A stretch of 64,000 nt of DNA from an uncultured bacterium (GTDB lineage: Bacteria; Bacillota; Clostridia; Lachnospirales; Lachnospiraceae): the NCBI GenBank assembly GCA_945828315.1, contig CALZQA010000001.1:1-64000 (forward strand). Direction: 5' to 3'. This document shows, piece after piece, positions 29,010 to 39,430 of this stretch. The notes beneath the pieces were generated by a model that was given only the letters and a program-made list of their open reading frames with translations, had not been told where the DNA came from and made no database searches. The position numbers and the translations under genes are program-made. Each line of letters begins with the position of its first letter. The stretch's first letter is position 1.

Positions 29010-29786
29010 TCACTGCTGTACAAAATTCTTTATAAACGACTGCCGGTGGATTGGCGTCGCTCCCAGTTCCTTCAATGCCGCAATATGTGCTGCAGAGCCA
29101 TAGCCCTTATTTTCTGCAAATGCATAACCGGGATACTCACGGTCATAGGCGACCATCATCCGGTCCCTCGTCACTTTGGCAACAATGCTGGCGGCACCGA
29201 TGGAAATACTCTTCGCATCACCTTTGATGATCGGCACCTGCTGGATATCCACCTGCGGGATCGTCACTGCATCGTTTAATAATATATCGGGCTTCACTCC
29301 CAGATTGTTGATAGCCTCCCGCATGGCTTCATAGGTTGCCTGCAGAATATTGATCTCATCGATCCGCTGCGGCGATGCCTGTCCCAGTCCGACCGCGATC
29401 GCCTGCTCCATAATGACATCGTAGAGCTCCTCCCTCTTTGCGGCGGAGAGCTTTTTGGAATCGTTGATATACAGGATCTCACAGTTTTTTGGCAGGATCA
29501 CTGCTCCCGCTACAACAGGACCCGCCAGCGGTCCTCTGCCCACTTCATCGATCCCGCAGATCAATGCCGCATCCGGATATTTTCGCTCATACTCCTGCAG
29601 CGCATAGATCCGCTTTTTTTCCGCCTCCAGCTTTTGCAATCGTTTTTTCGCCTGCTCCACCAGCTTCTGAACCCCTGTCCGGGTATCCGGCTCATATTCC
29701 TCAATAAAAAAAGGCAGAGAGGTGTCCTCTGCTGCCTGTAATTCTTCTTTGATCTGTCCGATCTTTTTCTCTGTCGTCATACACAT
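29010..29786 (-). CDS. rnhB: Ribonuclease HII
   Basis: [53 protein letters not shown]. Confidence 0.96.
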   Translation of the reverse strand: MCMTTEKKIGQIKEELQAAEDTSLPFFIEEYEPDTRTGVQKLVEQAKKRLQKLEAEKKRIYALQEYERKYPDAALICGIDEVGRGPLAGPVVAGAVILPKNCEILYINDSKKLSAAKREELYDVIMEQAIAVGLGQASPQRIDEINILQATYEAMREAINNLGVKPDILLNDAVTIPQVDIQQVPIIKGDAKSISIGAASIVAKVTRDRMMVAYDREYPGYAFAENKGYGSAAHIAALKELGATPIHRQSFIKNFVQQ

Positions 29787-29796
29787 TCCCTCATCT

Positions 29797-30324
29797 CTAT
29801 TTGATCAATCCGAAATTCGGTCTGAGCCGTAGCCACACATTTCCCCTGATCTGACTCTTTGAGACCGCTGCCACATCCGGATCACGGCTGTCGCTGCTGT
29901 TATTCCGGTTATCTCCCAGCACAAAATACTCGTCCCTGCCAAGCGTGATCCCGTCCTCTGCAATGCCGGGGTCTTCTATCACTTCTTTACCGTAATCCTC
30001 CTCCAGCAGTTCCTCATTGATAAAGATCTGTCCGTCCCCATCAATGCGCACGGTCTCACCCGGCAGACCGATCACCCGCTTGATATAGTCGGTATCGGTA
30101 TCATAGGCATACTTAAACACAACAACATCAAACCGGTCAAGAGTTCTGACCCGGTAGGTAAATTTATTGATCAGCACACGATCCTGATCCTGCAATGTAT
30201 CATTCATGGACGGACCGTCAACCTCTACCTGCCCCACAACAAAATGTCCCAGCAGAAACGCCATTCCGAAGATCAACAGTATATAAAGGGCGAGTCCCAG
30301 CAGACTCTTTGCCATATTTTTCAT
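29797..30324 (-). CDS. lepB: Signal peptidase I (copy 1)
   Basis: [45 protein letters not shown]. Confidence 0.93.
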   Translation of the reverse strand: MKNMAKSLLGLALYILLIFGMAFLLGHFVVGQVEVDGPSMNDTLQDQDRVLINKFTYRVRTLDRFDVVVFKYAYDTDTDYIKRVIGLPGETVRIDGDGQIFINEELLEEDYGKEVIEDPGIAEDGITLGRDEYFVLGDNRNNSSDSRDPDVAAVSKSQIRGNVWLRLRPNFGLIK

Positions 30325-31175
30325 GCGTCATACTCCTCCGGCTTTTCCAGTGTTATGCGTCCGATCGTGCCGGAACGAAACTCGTCAAGAATCAACGCAG
30401 CCGCCTTGGAGAGATCCGGCTCCCCACCCTTTTTGATGCAAGCGCGGTTTTCTGCGATCCCTTCCAGCACCTTGATCGGATCTTCGCAAACATCCAGCGA
30501 ATATCTCTCACACAATGCATCTGCATAATCCTTCTGCAGATATTTGATCAGTTCCAGACTCATCTCATCAATGTTTAAGATTTCATCTTTGATGGAACCG
30601 ATCAGCGCCAGCTTCAGTCCCACACTCTGGTCCTCAAATTTCGGCCAGAGAATGCCGGGGGTATCCAAAAGCTCTACGCTCTTATTCAGCCTGATCCACT
30701 GCTTTCCTTTTGTGACACCGGGCTTATTTCCGGTCTTTGCGCACGCTCTGCCGGCAAAGGAATTGATAAAGGTGGATTTTCCCACATTCGGAATGCCGAC
30801 CACCATTGCACGCACCGGACGGTTTTTGATGCCGCGGCGTCTGTCACGCTCAATCTTCTCCTTGCAGGCATCGAGGATCACATTGTTTACCGGTTTCATC
30901 TGGGCCTTGCTGCGGGCGTCCATGCGCACCACAAAATAACCCTTTTTCTCAAAAAATGCCATCCACGCCTGATTCTGCCTTTCATCTGCCAGATCCGCCT
31001 TGTTCAGCAGGATCAGCCGTGCCTTATTTTTTCCAAGCTCATCGATATCGGGATTACGACTGCTCATGGGAATGCGCGCATCCACCAGCTCGATTACGAG
31101 ATCTACCAGCTTGATATCTTCCTGCATCTGTCGTTTTGCCTTGGTCATATGACCGGGATACCATTGAAACTGCAT
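30321..31175 (-). CDS. rbgA: Ribosome biogenesis GTPase RbgA (YlqF)
   Basis: QWYPGHMTKAKRQM; circularly permuted GTPase; VGIPNVGKSTFIN. Confidence 0.95.
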   Translation of the reverse strand: MQFQWYPGHMTKAKRQMQEDIKLVDLVIELVDARIPMSSRNPDIDELGKNKARLILLNKADLADERQNQAWMAFFEKKGYFVVRMDARSKAQMKPVNNVILDACKEKIERDRRRGIKNRPVRAMVVGIPNVGKSTFINSFAGRACAKTGNKPGVTKGKQWIRLNKSVELLDTPGILWPKFEDQSVGLKLALIGSIKDEILNIDEMSLELIKYLQKDYADALCERYSLDVCEDPIKVLEGIAENRACIKKGGEPDLSKAAALILDEFRSGTIGRITLEKPEEYDA

Positions 31176-31189
31176 GTCTTTCTCCTCAT

Positions 31190-31774
31190 CTATTCTATAA
31201 AACCTGCATCGGAAAACGGCAACAGCTTAAACCATACCTTTCCGATGATGTAATCTGATTTCACATTTCCGATATTGGCAAAGCGGCTGTCCTCACTGCC
31301 ACCGGGATTATCACCCATCACAAAACATTCATCTGCCTCCAGCGTGATCTTTTCAGCTGCCACACCCGGATCAGAGATCGTACCGGAAAAATGCACATTC
31401 TCTGAAGGTTTTCCGTTAACATAGATCACACCGTCGATGATCTGAACTGTATCACCGCCTGCAGCGATCACACGTTTAATATAGTAGTGCGACTTTTCAT
31501 TGCCGTTGGGCAAAAAGACGATGACATCACCGATCTTCGGCTTGCTGACCTTATAGATGAAACGATTGATCAATACCTGATCGCCATCCTGAAGCTGATC
31601 GCTCATGGACTGTCCAACCACGGTCGTACGCACACCCACAAAATAGACGCACACGCCTGCGATCGCCACCGTGATCGCGATCTCCAGGATCCATATTGCG
31701 ATTTCCCGGAGCAGCGGAATATTCAGCTTCCGCTTCTTTTTTCTGAAATTCAACCCTTTGCTGCGTCGTGCCAT
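31190..31774 (-). CDS. lepB: Signal peptidase I (copy 2)
   Basis: GQSMSDQLQDGDQVLINRFIYK; YYIKRVIAAGGD; CFVMGDNPGGSEDSR. Confidence 0.93.
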   Translation of the reverse strand: MARRSKGLNFRKKKRKLNIPLLREIAIWILEIAITVAIAGVCVYFVGVRTTVVGQSMSDQLQDGDQVLINRFIYKVSKPKIGDVIVFLPNGNEKSHYYIKRVIAAGGDTVQIIDGVIYVNGKPSENVHFSGTISDPGVAAEKITLEADECFVMGDNPGGSEDSRFANIGNVKSDYIIGKVWFKLLPFSDAGFIE

Positions 31775-31846
31775 GACCTGCCTCCTAATCGCATGATCTA
31801 TTCAGACCCCATGTGCCTGAATAGATCATATCACAAAATAAAGAAA

Positions 31847-31872
31847 GGGACAAATACCTTTGTACTTGTCCC
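31847..31872 (-). terminator. rplS terminator
   Basis: GGGACAAATACctttGTACTTGTCCC stem. Confidence 0.65.
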
Positions 31873-31891
31873 TCCACTTTTTACACAGTTT

Positions 31892-32245
31892 TTATTTAAC
31901 CAGCTCTTTTACCTTAGCTGCCTTACCTACACGACCGCGTAAGTAGTTCAGTTTCGCACGGCGTACCTTACCGCGACGGACAACCTCGATCTTCTCTACG
32001 TTGGGAGAATGTAAAGGCCAGGTCTTCTCAACACCAACACCGTTAGATAACTTTCTGACTGTGAAAGTCTCACGGCTGCTGCTGCCCTGTCTCTTTAATA
32101 CGGTTCCCTCGAATACCTGGATACGCTCACGGTTTCCCTCGATGATCTTTCCGTAAACCTTTACGGTATCACCTACGTTGAACTCAGGGATCTGCTCTTT
32201 CATCTGAGCTGACTCAATGTTCTTGATGATTTCTGTGTTATTCAT
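31892..32245 (-). CDS. rplS: 50S ribosomal protein L19
   Basis: 117 aa; [58 protein letters not shown]. Confidence 0.97.
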   Translation of the reverse strand: MNNTEIIKNIESAQMKEQIPEFNVGDTVKVYGKIIEGNRERIQVFEGTVLKRQGSSSRETFTVRKLSNGVGVEKTWPLHSPNVEKIEVVRRGKVRRAKLNYLRGRVGKAAKVKELVK

Positions 32246-32448
32246 TTTTGTGACCTCCTATTATTTTGATGTTCTTAGAACGCGTCGCTGTCTTCTCAGT
32301 TTTTCTGACACGACTTTCCATCCCAGAGGACCATCGCCTTTTTTCACAACAGATTGATTTTATCAGATTGTGCTATTGTTTGCAAGTAGTTTTTTCGCAT
32401 TTTTGCACTTCTTTTACCGCTTTTTATGTGTTTTCCCGCTCGTTTTCA

Positions 32449-32514
32449 TTATCTTCGTGTGTCATCATACCCTTTTTCAAATTGCTCACAATATTCCTCG
32501 TATGTCATAGACAT
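32449..32514 (-). CDS. Candidate 21-aa upstream ORF in the rplS leader
   Basis: MSMTYEEYCEQFEKGYDDTRR* preceded by AGAAGGTGGTG; below ORF-track cutoff. Confidence 0.35.
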   Translation of the reverse strand: MSMTYEEYCEQFEKGYDDTRR

Positions 32515-32531
32515 CACCACCTTCTGGTATG

Positions 32532-32540
32532 ATTATACCA
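32532..32540 (-). promoter_or_regulatory. Extended -10 element of a candidate rplS promoter
   Basis: Minus strand TGGTATAAT (TGnTATAAT). Confidence 0.5.
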
Positions 32541-32586
32541 CGATCCGATGAAAAGAGATGTCGTTTTTTGTAGATAAATAAATTTT

Positions 32587-33315
32587 CTAATTTTCTCGAC
32601 GCACGAGCAATGCCTGTTCCTTTTCCGTCAGTTGCGCCTTCTTCAACAGATCCGGTCGGCGCTCGGCAGTGCGCAGGATGGATTGCTCTCTGCGCCACGC
32701 ATCCACTTTGGCATGGTCTCCGGAAAGAAGGATCGCGGGTACTTTTTTGCCGTTCCACTCCTCCGGGCGGGAATACTGGGGATATTCCAGCAGATTGCCT
32801 TCCAAAGATTCCGTGCTGCCGGACTCGTCATTCGTGAGCACACCCGGCACCATGCGACTGATCGCATCCACCATGACCATCGCCGGGAGCTCGCCTCCGG
32901 TGAGCACATAATCCCCGATGGAAACATAGTCCGTCACGATCTCCTCCAGCACGCGCTCATCAATGCCCTCATAATGTCCGCAAAGCAGGATCAGATCTTT
33001 TTCCAGTGCCAGCTCCTTTGCCTGCGGCTGGGAAAATATTCCGCCCTGCGGGGTCAGATAAACCGTGCGCGGCTTATAGCCGATACGCTCCACCACAGAG
33101 CGCCACGCGTCATACACCGGCTGCGCCTGCATGACCATGCCCGCGCCTCCGCCGTAAGGATAGTCGTCTACTTTTTTATGCTTGTCCAGTGTATAGTCGC
33201 GGATATTGATGCAGTTGATCGTCACCAGCCCTTTGTCCGCAGCACGACCGATAATACTTGTATTCAGACCCTCTGCCACCATATCCGGAAATAATGTCAA
33301 TATATGAAAATTCAT
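32587..33315 (-). CDS. trmD: tRNA (guanine-N1-)-methyltransferase
   Basis: MNFHILTLFPDM; DDYPYGGGAGMVM; LCGHYEGIDERV; DYVLTGGELPA. Confidence 0.97.
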   Translation of the reverse strand: MNFHILTLFPDMVAEGLNTSIIGRAADKGLVTINCINIRDYTLDKHKKVDDYPYGGGAGMVMQAQPVYDAWRSVVERIGYKPRTVYLTPQGGIFSQPQAKELALEKDLILLCGHYEGIDERVLEEIVTDYVSIGDYVLTGGELPAMVMVDAISRMVPGVLTNDESGSTESLEGNLLEYPQYSRPEEWNGKKVPAILLSGDHAKVDAWRREQSILRTAERRPDLLKKAQLTEKEQALLVRREN

Positions 33316-33371
33316 GGTATCGTCCTTTTTATCTCACAGCCAACGCTTTGCGCGACGTTGCATAGCTCCCT

Positions 33372-33893
33372 CTATTTATTCAGATCACGTAATCCCGGCA
33401 ACAGATGAAGGATCACATATCCTTCCTCCACGTTGACCTCCTGCACGCAGTCATGGATCGCAGGCACCAGAAGTTCCTCCCCGTCTGCACCCTTGATCAC
33501 ATAAACATCATTTGCGCCCGTAGTGAGCACGTCAGTCAGTGTGCCAAGTTCCTCGCCCTCATCACTTTTTGCAGTCAGACCGATGAGATCCGCCACAAAA
33601 TACTCGTCCTCTTCCAATTCCACAGCATTTTCCCGGGTCACATAGAGGTTGCATTTTTTGTACTGCTCGATATCGTTGATATTGTCGTAATGCTTGAATT
33701 TAACGATGACCAGATTCTTAAAATAGCGGACGCGCTCCACCTCGAGGTGAAGATATTTTCCCTCTTTCGTAAGCAGTTCCACTTCCTCCAGATCATCGTA
33801 GCGTGACGGGTCATCCGTGGTGGGAAAAACCTTAACCTCTCCGCGCAGTCCATGTGTATCTAAAATTGCGCCGACCTGCAATAAATTGTCCAT
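33372..33893 (-). CDS. rimM: 16S rRNA processing protein RimM
   Basis: MDNLLQVGAILDTHGLRGEVKVFPTTDDPSRY; start revised to 33893 with AAAGGA upstream. Confidence 0.95.
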   Translation of the reverse strand: MDNLLQVGAILDTHGLRGEVKVFPTTDDPSRYDDLEEVELLTKEGKYLHLEVERVRYFKNLVIVKFKHYDNINDIEQYKKCNLYVTRENAVELEEDEYFVADLIGLTAKSDEGEELGTLTDVLTTGANDVYVIKGADGEELLVPAIHDCVQEVNVEEGYVILHLLPGLRDLNK

Positions 33894-33949
33894 ATTGTTT
33901 TCCTTTCCGAAAAGAAAACGCATACTCATCAGAAGTATGCGTTTCATGG

Positions 33950-34180
33950 CTACTGCATGATATCCACAATAACCTTCTTTTCACTTTTTGAGGCTGCCGC
34001 CTTCACAACAGAACGGATTGCTTTCGCAATACGACCCTGTTTACCGATTACCTTACCCATGTCGGACTGTGCAACACGCAGCTCAACAACGATGGATTTA
34101 TCGGTTTCTGTCTCAGTGACTGTGACCTGATCCGGGTAATCGACCAAGGCTTTTGCGATGACTTCCACTAATTCCTTCAT
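33950..34180 (-). CDS. khpA: KH-domain RNA-binding protein (KhpA/YlqC)
   Basis: 76 aa; DMGKVIGKQGRIAKAIRSVVKAAA GxxG motif. Confidence 0.93.
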   Translation of the reverse strand: MKELVEVIAKALVDYPDQVTVTETETDKSIVVELRVAQSDMGKVIGKQGRIAKAIRSVVKAAASKSEKKVIVDIMQ

Positions 34181-34193
34181 AGGTCTACCTCAC

Positions 34194-34439
34194 TTATTTC
34201 TCGATACCAGCTAACTTGAAAATCTTTGCAACAGTCTCGGTAGGCTGAGCGCCGTTTGCTAACCACTTCTTAGCTGCCTCTGCATCTACGTGATACTCAC
34301 TGGGGTCCTTGGTAGGATCATAAGTTCCGATCTCATCGATGCTCTGACCGTTACGAGCGGTTCTTGAATCTGCAACAACGATTCTATAGAAAGGAGCCTT
34401 CTTCTGTCCTAATCTCTTTAATCTGATCTTTACTGCCAT
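34194..34439 (-). CDS. rpsP: 30S ribosomal protein S16
   Basis: [42 protein letters not shown]. Confidence 0.97.
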   Translation of the reverse strand: MAVKIRLKRLGQKKAPFYRIVVADSRTARNGQSIDEIGTYDPTKDPSEYHVDAEAAKKWLANGAQPTETVAKIFKLAGIEK

Positions 34440-34478
34440 TTCGTTTCACCTCCTTGAAATTTTTCCTTTTATCTATGG

Positions 34479-35828
34479 TTAAAACGGGAACTTAAATCTT
34501 CCCATTTTACCGCCTCTGCCCTTCATCATGCCCGGCATCTGCTTCATCATCTTGCGCGCCTGCTCAAACTGCTTGACCAGACGATTGACTTCTGAGATAT
34601 CCACACCGGCGCCGTTTGCGATCCGGCGTTTTCTGCTGGGGGTTAACACATTCGGGTTTGCCCGCTCCTGGGGCGTCATGGAATAGATGATCGCCTCGAT
34701 GCGCGCCATCTTTTTTTCATCCATGGCATTCTCGATCTCTGCCATCTGGGCACCGCCCACGCCCGGCATCATGCCAAGCACTTTGGAGAGACCTCCCATT
34801 TTTTTCATCTGGTTCATGGACTCCAGATAATCATCAAAGGAGAATTCCGCTTTTTTCAGGCGCTGCTCCATCTCCTTTGCCTTGTCATCATCAAACTGCT
34901 CCTGTGCCTTCTCGATGAGTGTGAGCACATCGCCCATACCCAGGATTCTGGATGCCATACGGTCGGGATAAAACTGCTCCAGATCGGAAAGTTTCTCACC
35001 CATGCCGACATAAAGGATCGGTTTTCCGGTCACTGCCCGGATGGAAAGCGCCGCACCACCTCTGGTGTCACCGTCCAGCTTTGTCAGGATCACACCATCA
35101 AGGCCGATCGTCTCGTCAAAGGTCTTTGCCACGTTGACCGCGTCCTGACCGGTCATCGCATCCACAACGAGGATCGTCTGTGCCACGTCCACATGCTCCT
35201 TGATGGAGACAAGCTCTGCCATCATGTCCTCATCCACGTGAAGACGTCCGGCTGTATCTAAGATGACGATATTAAAGTCATTCTTATGCGCATGCTCGAT
35301 CGCTGCCTTTGCAATGTCCACCGGAGAGTTTTTATCTCCCATGGAAAAGACTTCCACGCCCTGCTTCTCACCGTTGATCTGCAGCTGTTCAATGGCTGCC
35401 GGACGGTACACATCGCAGGCAACCAGCAGCGGTTTTTTGCCCTTCTGCTTGAACTTTCCTGCCAGCTTTGCAGTGGTCGTCGTCTTACCGGCTCCCTGAA
35501 GACCTGCCATCATGATGACTGTGATCTCCTTGCCGGGGCGAAGCGCGATCTCCGTCGTCTCGGAACCCATCAGTGCGGTCATCTCCTCATTTACGATCTT
35601 GATGACCATCTGTCCCGGGTTCAGTCCGTTCATCACGTCGGAGCCGATTGCCCGCTCCTGCACGGTTTTCGTGAACTGCTTAACGACTTTAAAATTAACA
35701 TCTGCCTCCAGAAGCGCCATCTTGACTTCCTTTAAGGCGACCTTTACGTCCTCCTCCGTCAAGCGGCCTTTGCTGCGCAGATTCTTGAACACATTTTGAA
35801 GTTTTTCTGATAAACCGTCAAATGCCAT
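34479..35828 (-). CDS. ffh: Signal recognition particle protein Ffh
   Basis: 449 aa; GLQGAGKTTTTAKLAG; DTAGRLHVDE; C-terminal M domain GMMKGRGG. Confidence 0.97.
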   Translation of the reverse strand: MAFDGLSEKLQNVFKNLRSKGRLTEEDVKVALKEVKMALLEADVNFKVVKQFTKTVQERAIGSDVMNGLNPGQMVIKIVNEEMTALMGSETTEIALRPGKEITVIMMAGLQGAGKTTTTAKLAGKFKQKGKKPLLVACDVYRPAAIEQLQINGEKQGVEVFSMGDKNSPVDIAKAAIEHAHKNDFNIVILDTAGRLHVDEDMMAELVSIKEHVDVAQTILVVDAMTGQDAVNVAKTFDETIGLDGVILTKLDGDTRGGAALSIRAVTGKPILYVGMGEKLSDLEQFYPDRMASRILGMGDVLTLIEKAQEQFDDDKAKEMEQRLKKAEFSFDDYLESMNQMKKMGGLSKVLGMMPGVGGAQMAEIENAMDEKKMARIEAIIYSMTPQERANPNVLTPSRKRRIANGAGVDISEVNRLVKQFEQARKMMKQMPGMMKGRGGKMGRFKFPF

Positions 35829-35831
35829 ACG

Positions 35832-36188
35832 TTATAATTCCTTTATGATCTCGCCGGAGATCTGTTTGATCTCCGTAAGCAACCGTTCCTCATGACTCTG
35901 CTCGTACGCTTCCGCTCTCTCCCGGATACTCACTGCCTTTTCGCGAAGCTCCAGAAAGCGCTCCATGAGATGCAGCTTGTTCTCGTACTCCTCCAGCTTT
36001 TTGGTGGAGCGCTTGACGAGATCAAACACTGCCTGTCTGGAAATATCCTGTTCCTCTGCGATCTCTCCGAGGGACAGATCATCAAACACAAAAGCTTCGA
36101 AGATCTTTTGCTGATGCTCATTTAAAAGCTCACCGTAAAAGTCATACAGGTAGGTCTGTCTTACTTTCGGTTCCATTTCTGATGCCAT
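35832..36188 (-). CDS. ylxM: YlxM/p13-like DNA-binding protein
   Basis: 118 aa; LYDFYGELLNEHQQKIFEAFVFDDLSLGEIAEEQDISRQAVFDLVKR, upstream of ffh. Confidence 0.93.
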   Translation of the reverse strand: MASEMEPKVRQTYLYDFYGELLNEHQQKIFEAFVFDDLSLGEIAEEQDISRQAVFDLVKRSTKKLEEYENKLHLMERFLELREKAVSIRERAEAYEQSHEERLLTEIKQISGEIIKEL

Positions 36189-36238
36189 AAGTTTTACACC
36201 TTTTCTCTCAAACCTTAGCTATCATACTACAAGAAAAA

Positions 36239-36270
36239 AGAGGTGTCAAGCATTTTTTCTTGTCACCTCT
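36239..36270 (-). terminator. Terminator downstream of the sugar ABC locus
   Basis: AGAGGTGtCAAG / CTTGtCACCTCT followed by TTTTTTC on the minus strand. Confidence 0.65.
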
Positions 36271-36339
36271 GAAATCTTTCGGCACAAAAAGAGCCCTTCG
36301 CATCCTGCAAAGAGCCCTCTATCTGATTTATATGCAAAT

Positions 36340-37173
36340 TTATCCTTTGACAGCACCCGTCATACCTTCCACAAAGCTTCTCTGTAATGCGAAGAACACA
36401 ATAACCGTAGGCAGGGTGGAGATCAATACCGCCAGCATCAACTGGCCGTAATCGATATAATGACCGGAAGTCATGTTTGCGACCAGCATCGGGAATGTCT
36501 GTGTCGTATCGTCCGACATAATGAGCTTTGCCCACATGTAATTGTTCCACGCATTCATGAATGTGATCGTCATGCCCGCCGCATAGGTCGCTTTCATGGT
36601 CGGCACATACATTTTGAAAAAGATTCCAAGTTCATTTTCTCCATCAATACGCGCAGCCTCCACGATTTCCATCGGAAATGCCCGACTGTTCTGACGAAAC
36701 AGCATGATCAAAAATACGGATGAGATCGATGGCAAAATAAAACCAAGCGTTGTATCCAGAAGATGCAATTTGGAATACATTTGATACAGCGGGATCATTG
36801 TCGCCGTAAAAGGGATCATCATCGTCAGCATCAATCCCGCAAACACATGATCCTTATGCTTGTCATGATAGATCTCAAAACCGTAGCCCGCAATGGATGA
36901 CACAACCAGTGATACAAATGTTGTGACAACCGAATATTTCACGGAATTCAACAGTGCAGGACCGATGGCATACGTAGAAACCAGCGTTTTCCAGTTTTCC
37001 AGAAGATATCCTCCCGGTACCAATGTGCCTCGCAGAATATCCACACTCTTATTTGTAGCCGCCACGATCACCCAGAACAGCGGGAATACGCAAAACAGGG
37101 ATATCATTGACAAAAGTATATTTTTCGGTGCACGCCTCAGCAATCTTTTTGCTGTCTTATTCACGCTTATCAC
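36340..37173 (-). CDS. Carbohydrate ABC transporter permease (MalG type)
   Basis: 277 aa; EAARIDGENELGIFFKMYVPTMK EAA motif. Confidence 0.92.
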   Translation of the reverse strand: MISVNKTAKRLLRRAPKNILLSMISLFCVFPLFWVIVAATNKSVDILRGTLVPGGYLLENWKTLVSTYAIGPALLNSVKYSVVTTFVSLVVSSIAGYGFEIYHDKHKDHVFAGLMLTMMIPFTATMIPLYQMYSKLHLLDTTLGFILPSISSVFLIMLFRQNSRAFPMEIVEAARIDGENELGIFFKMYVPTMKATYAAGMTITFMNAWNNYMWAKLIMSDDTTQTFPMLVANMTSGHYIDYGQLMLAVLISTLPTVIVFFALQRSFVEGMTGAVKG

Positions 37174-38038
37174 CTACCTTCATCTGAACAAATGTAATGA
37201 TCGCCGCCATCAACAGGATCAGCATACCCATCGCGCATGAATATCCGAAATTCGGAACATTAACAAAGGATGTATTGTATACATAATGTGCCAATGACAT
37301 AGATGAAAATCCCGGTCCTCCATTTGTAAGGTTGACAGACTCATCATATACCTGCAACGCACTGTTGATCGCCATGACCGTCGTAAAGAGAATCATCGGC
37401 TTTAACATCGGTAATGTGATCCGCCAGAAGCTCTGCCACTTATTTGCCCCATCGATCTTTGCCGCCTCGTACATGGACGCATCTATGTTCTGCAGCCCCG
37501 CGAGGAAGAAGATCATCTGGTAACCCAGCCAGCGCCAGATTCTCATAATAATGATAATAATCCTGGCACTGGTCGGATGCCCCAGAAAATTATAGGGAGT
37601 ATCTAATATGCCCATGCCTACGAGAACCGTATTTACAAAACCATCCATCGCAAACAATGAGCGGAAAATAACTGCCGAAGCAACGAGCGATACTGCTGCC
37701 GGAAGGAAAATACAGGTTCTGTAGATTCCCTTCAACTTCAGCATCTGATCATTTAAAAGTACCGCCAGTATGATACCCAGAATGATCATGATAGGTACGG
37801 AGAAGACCATATACTCGAAAGTGGTTATAATCGTCTGCTTAAAAGTGGGATCCTGCAGCATCCTCACATAATTGGATAAGCCTGCCCATGTCAGATTGCT
37901 CCCACGCCCGGTCTGCAAAGACAGCAGAAATGCCTTTACCAGGGGAATGATACTTAATACAATCAGAAGCACGACTGCCGGTGTCACAAACACCCATCCG
38001 GTCATGTTCTGCCGCATTTTCACACTTGCCTTTTTCAC
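37157..38038 (-). CDS. Carbohydrate ABC transporter permease (MalF type)
   Basis: 293 aa; YEAAKIDGANKWQSFWRITLPMLKP EAA motif. Confidence 0.92.
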   Translation of the reverse strand: MKKASVKMRQNMTGWVFVTPAVVLLIVLSIIPLVKAFLLSLQTGRGSNLTWAGLSNYVRMLQDPTFKQTIITTFEYMVFSVPIMIILGIILAVLLNDQMLKLKGIYRTCIFLPAAVSLVASAVIFRSLFAMDGFVNTVLVGMGILDTPYNFLGHPTSARIIIIIMRIWRWLGYQMIFFLAGLQNIDASMYEAAKIDGANKWQSFWRITLPMLKPMILFTTVMAINSALQVYDESVNLTNGGPGFSSMSLAHYVYNTSFVNVPNFGYSCAMGMLILLMAAIITFVQMKVGDKRE

Positions 38039-38050
38039 CGAAAATCCTCC

Positions 38051-39412
38051 TTACTGCTGGCTCATCTCAAAGGTGAGTGTATCCTGCGCCGCACTGAGCG
38101 CACTATCCATATCCGTTCCGGAATAGATGATCTCTGTCACTGCATTTGCCACATCCATCATGGCATTCTGGAAATATGTACCCACATAACATTCCGGTAC
38201 ATTTCCTGAATATGCAGTGATCATTGCAAACACCGGCTGCTCACTGAAAAATTCATCCGGCACGGTATACTTTTCACCATTAGAAGCAGGAAGCCAGGTG
38301 GAAATCGCACCTGTTGATAAAATCTCATCATAAAGCGCGGTACTGCCTCCAAATGTGGATTTAAAGAAATCTACGGCTAATTCAGGATTTTCACAACTGG
38401 TCGTAATCGCCCAGCTGGATCCGCCCTGGCTGGAATAATTCGTTGCACCCTCGATGCCGTCCAGACTCGGAAGGTTTGTGATCTGCCACTTTCCACTCTG
38501 ATCCTCCGCGGAACGGATAGATGACATGATCCAGCATCCGTTCATCGCTCCTGCGATACGTCCGGTATTCATACCTCCGATGTAAGTATCCCATCCGGTC
38601 TCTTCTGTATAAACACCGGCCTCTACCATCTCTGTATAAAGCTCGATCGTCTTTTTCAGCACGGCATTGTCAGTCAGATTTGCTGTTCCATCCTCGTTAA
38701 AGAAAGAACCACCCGCAGACTGAAGCATGATCGTGATCTGGTTGTAGCAGCTCAAGCCGTTTAACAATGGACAACCTGTCACATCCAGCACATGTTTTGC
38801 CTTTTCGATCCAATCTTCCCATGTGATGTCTGTAAAATCATCAATCGTATATCCTGCCTGCTCCAAAATATCTGTCCGGTAGCATGCGATCGCTGTTCCA
38901 CTGTCAAAAGGAATACCATAATTTCTTCCGTCAACAGATGACATACCGACCTTGCCGGGTGAAAACTCCTCATAATTAAATCCATAATCAGTCAGATCCG
39001 TAAAAATCTCAGGATAGCTGATCACATTTTTCTGAAATCCGGTATCATCAAATAAAATGATATCCGGTAATGTATCTAATTCACCCGATGTAGATGCTGT
39101 CGCCAGCTTGGCGGAAATGCTCTCCGAATCAATCTCTTCCACATCCAGTTCAAAATTCGGATGCTCCTCGCGGTAGATATCCGCTGCCACATTCAAGGCA
39201 TTGATATTATAGGTCGGATCCCAGCACCATACTTTGAGTGTCTGCGGTCCTTCTGCTGCAGCATCCACAGCGTCATCGCCACTCCCTTCAGCAGGCTCCT
39301 CTGTTTCCGTTTCTGTGTCTGTTCCGACTGTATCTGTGCTGCTTCCGCAACCAGTCAGTAATGTCGCTGCCATCACACCTGTGAGCAGCATTGCTAAAAT
39401 TCTCTTTTTCAT
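38051..39412 (-). CDS. Carbohydrate ABC transporter substrate-binding lipoprotein
   Basis: 453 aa; lipobox MAATLLTGCGSS; family 1 extracellular solute-binding style. Confidence 0.92.
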   Translation of the reverse strand: MKKRILAMLLTGVMAATLLTGCGSSTDTVGTDTETETEEPAEGSGDDAVDAAAEGPQTLKVWCWDPTYNINALNVAADIYREEHPNFELDVEEIDSESISAKLATASTSGELDTLPDIILFDDTGFQKNVISYPEIFTDLTDYGFNYEEFSPGKVGMSSVDGRNYGIPFDSGTAIACYRTDILEQAGYTIDDFTDITWEDWIEKAKHVLDVTGCPLLNGLSCYNQITIMLQSAGGSFFNEDGTANLTDNAVLKKTIELYTEMVEAGVYTEETGWDTYIGGMNTGRIAGAMNGCWIMSSIRSAEDQSGKWQITNLPSLDGIEGATNYSSQGGSSWAITTSCENPELAVDFFKSTFGGSTALYDEILSTGAISTWLPASNGEKYTVPDEFFSEQPVFAMITAYSGNVPECYVGTYFQNAMMDVANAVTEIIYSGTDMDSALSAAQDTLTFEMSQQ

Positions 39413-39430
39413 TGTATGTTACCCTCCGTT

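Noticed and set aside
28326-29279. 317-aa plus-strand ORF
   Set aside because: Antisense to the FliK-like gene and rnhB; His/Cys-rich shadow translation.
36279-36325. AGAGCCC repeats downstream of the ABC permease gene
   Set aside because: Imperfect repeat around 36289-36319; pairing is poor and the real terminator is better placed at 36239-36270.
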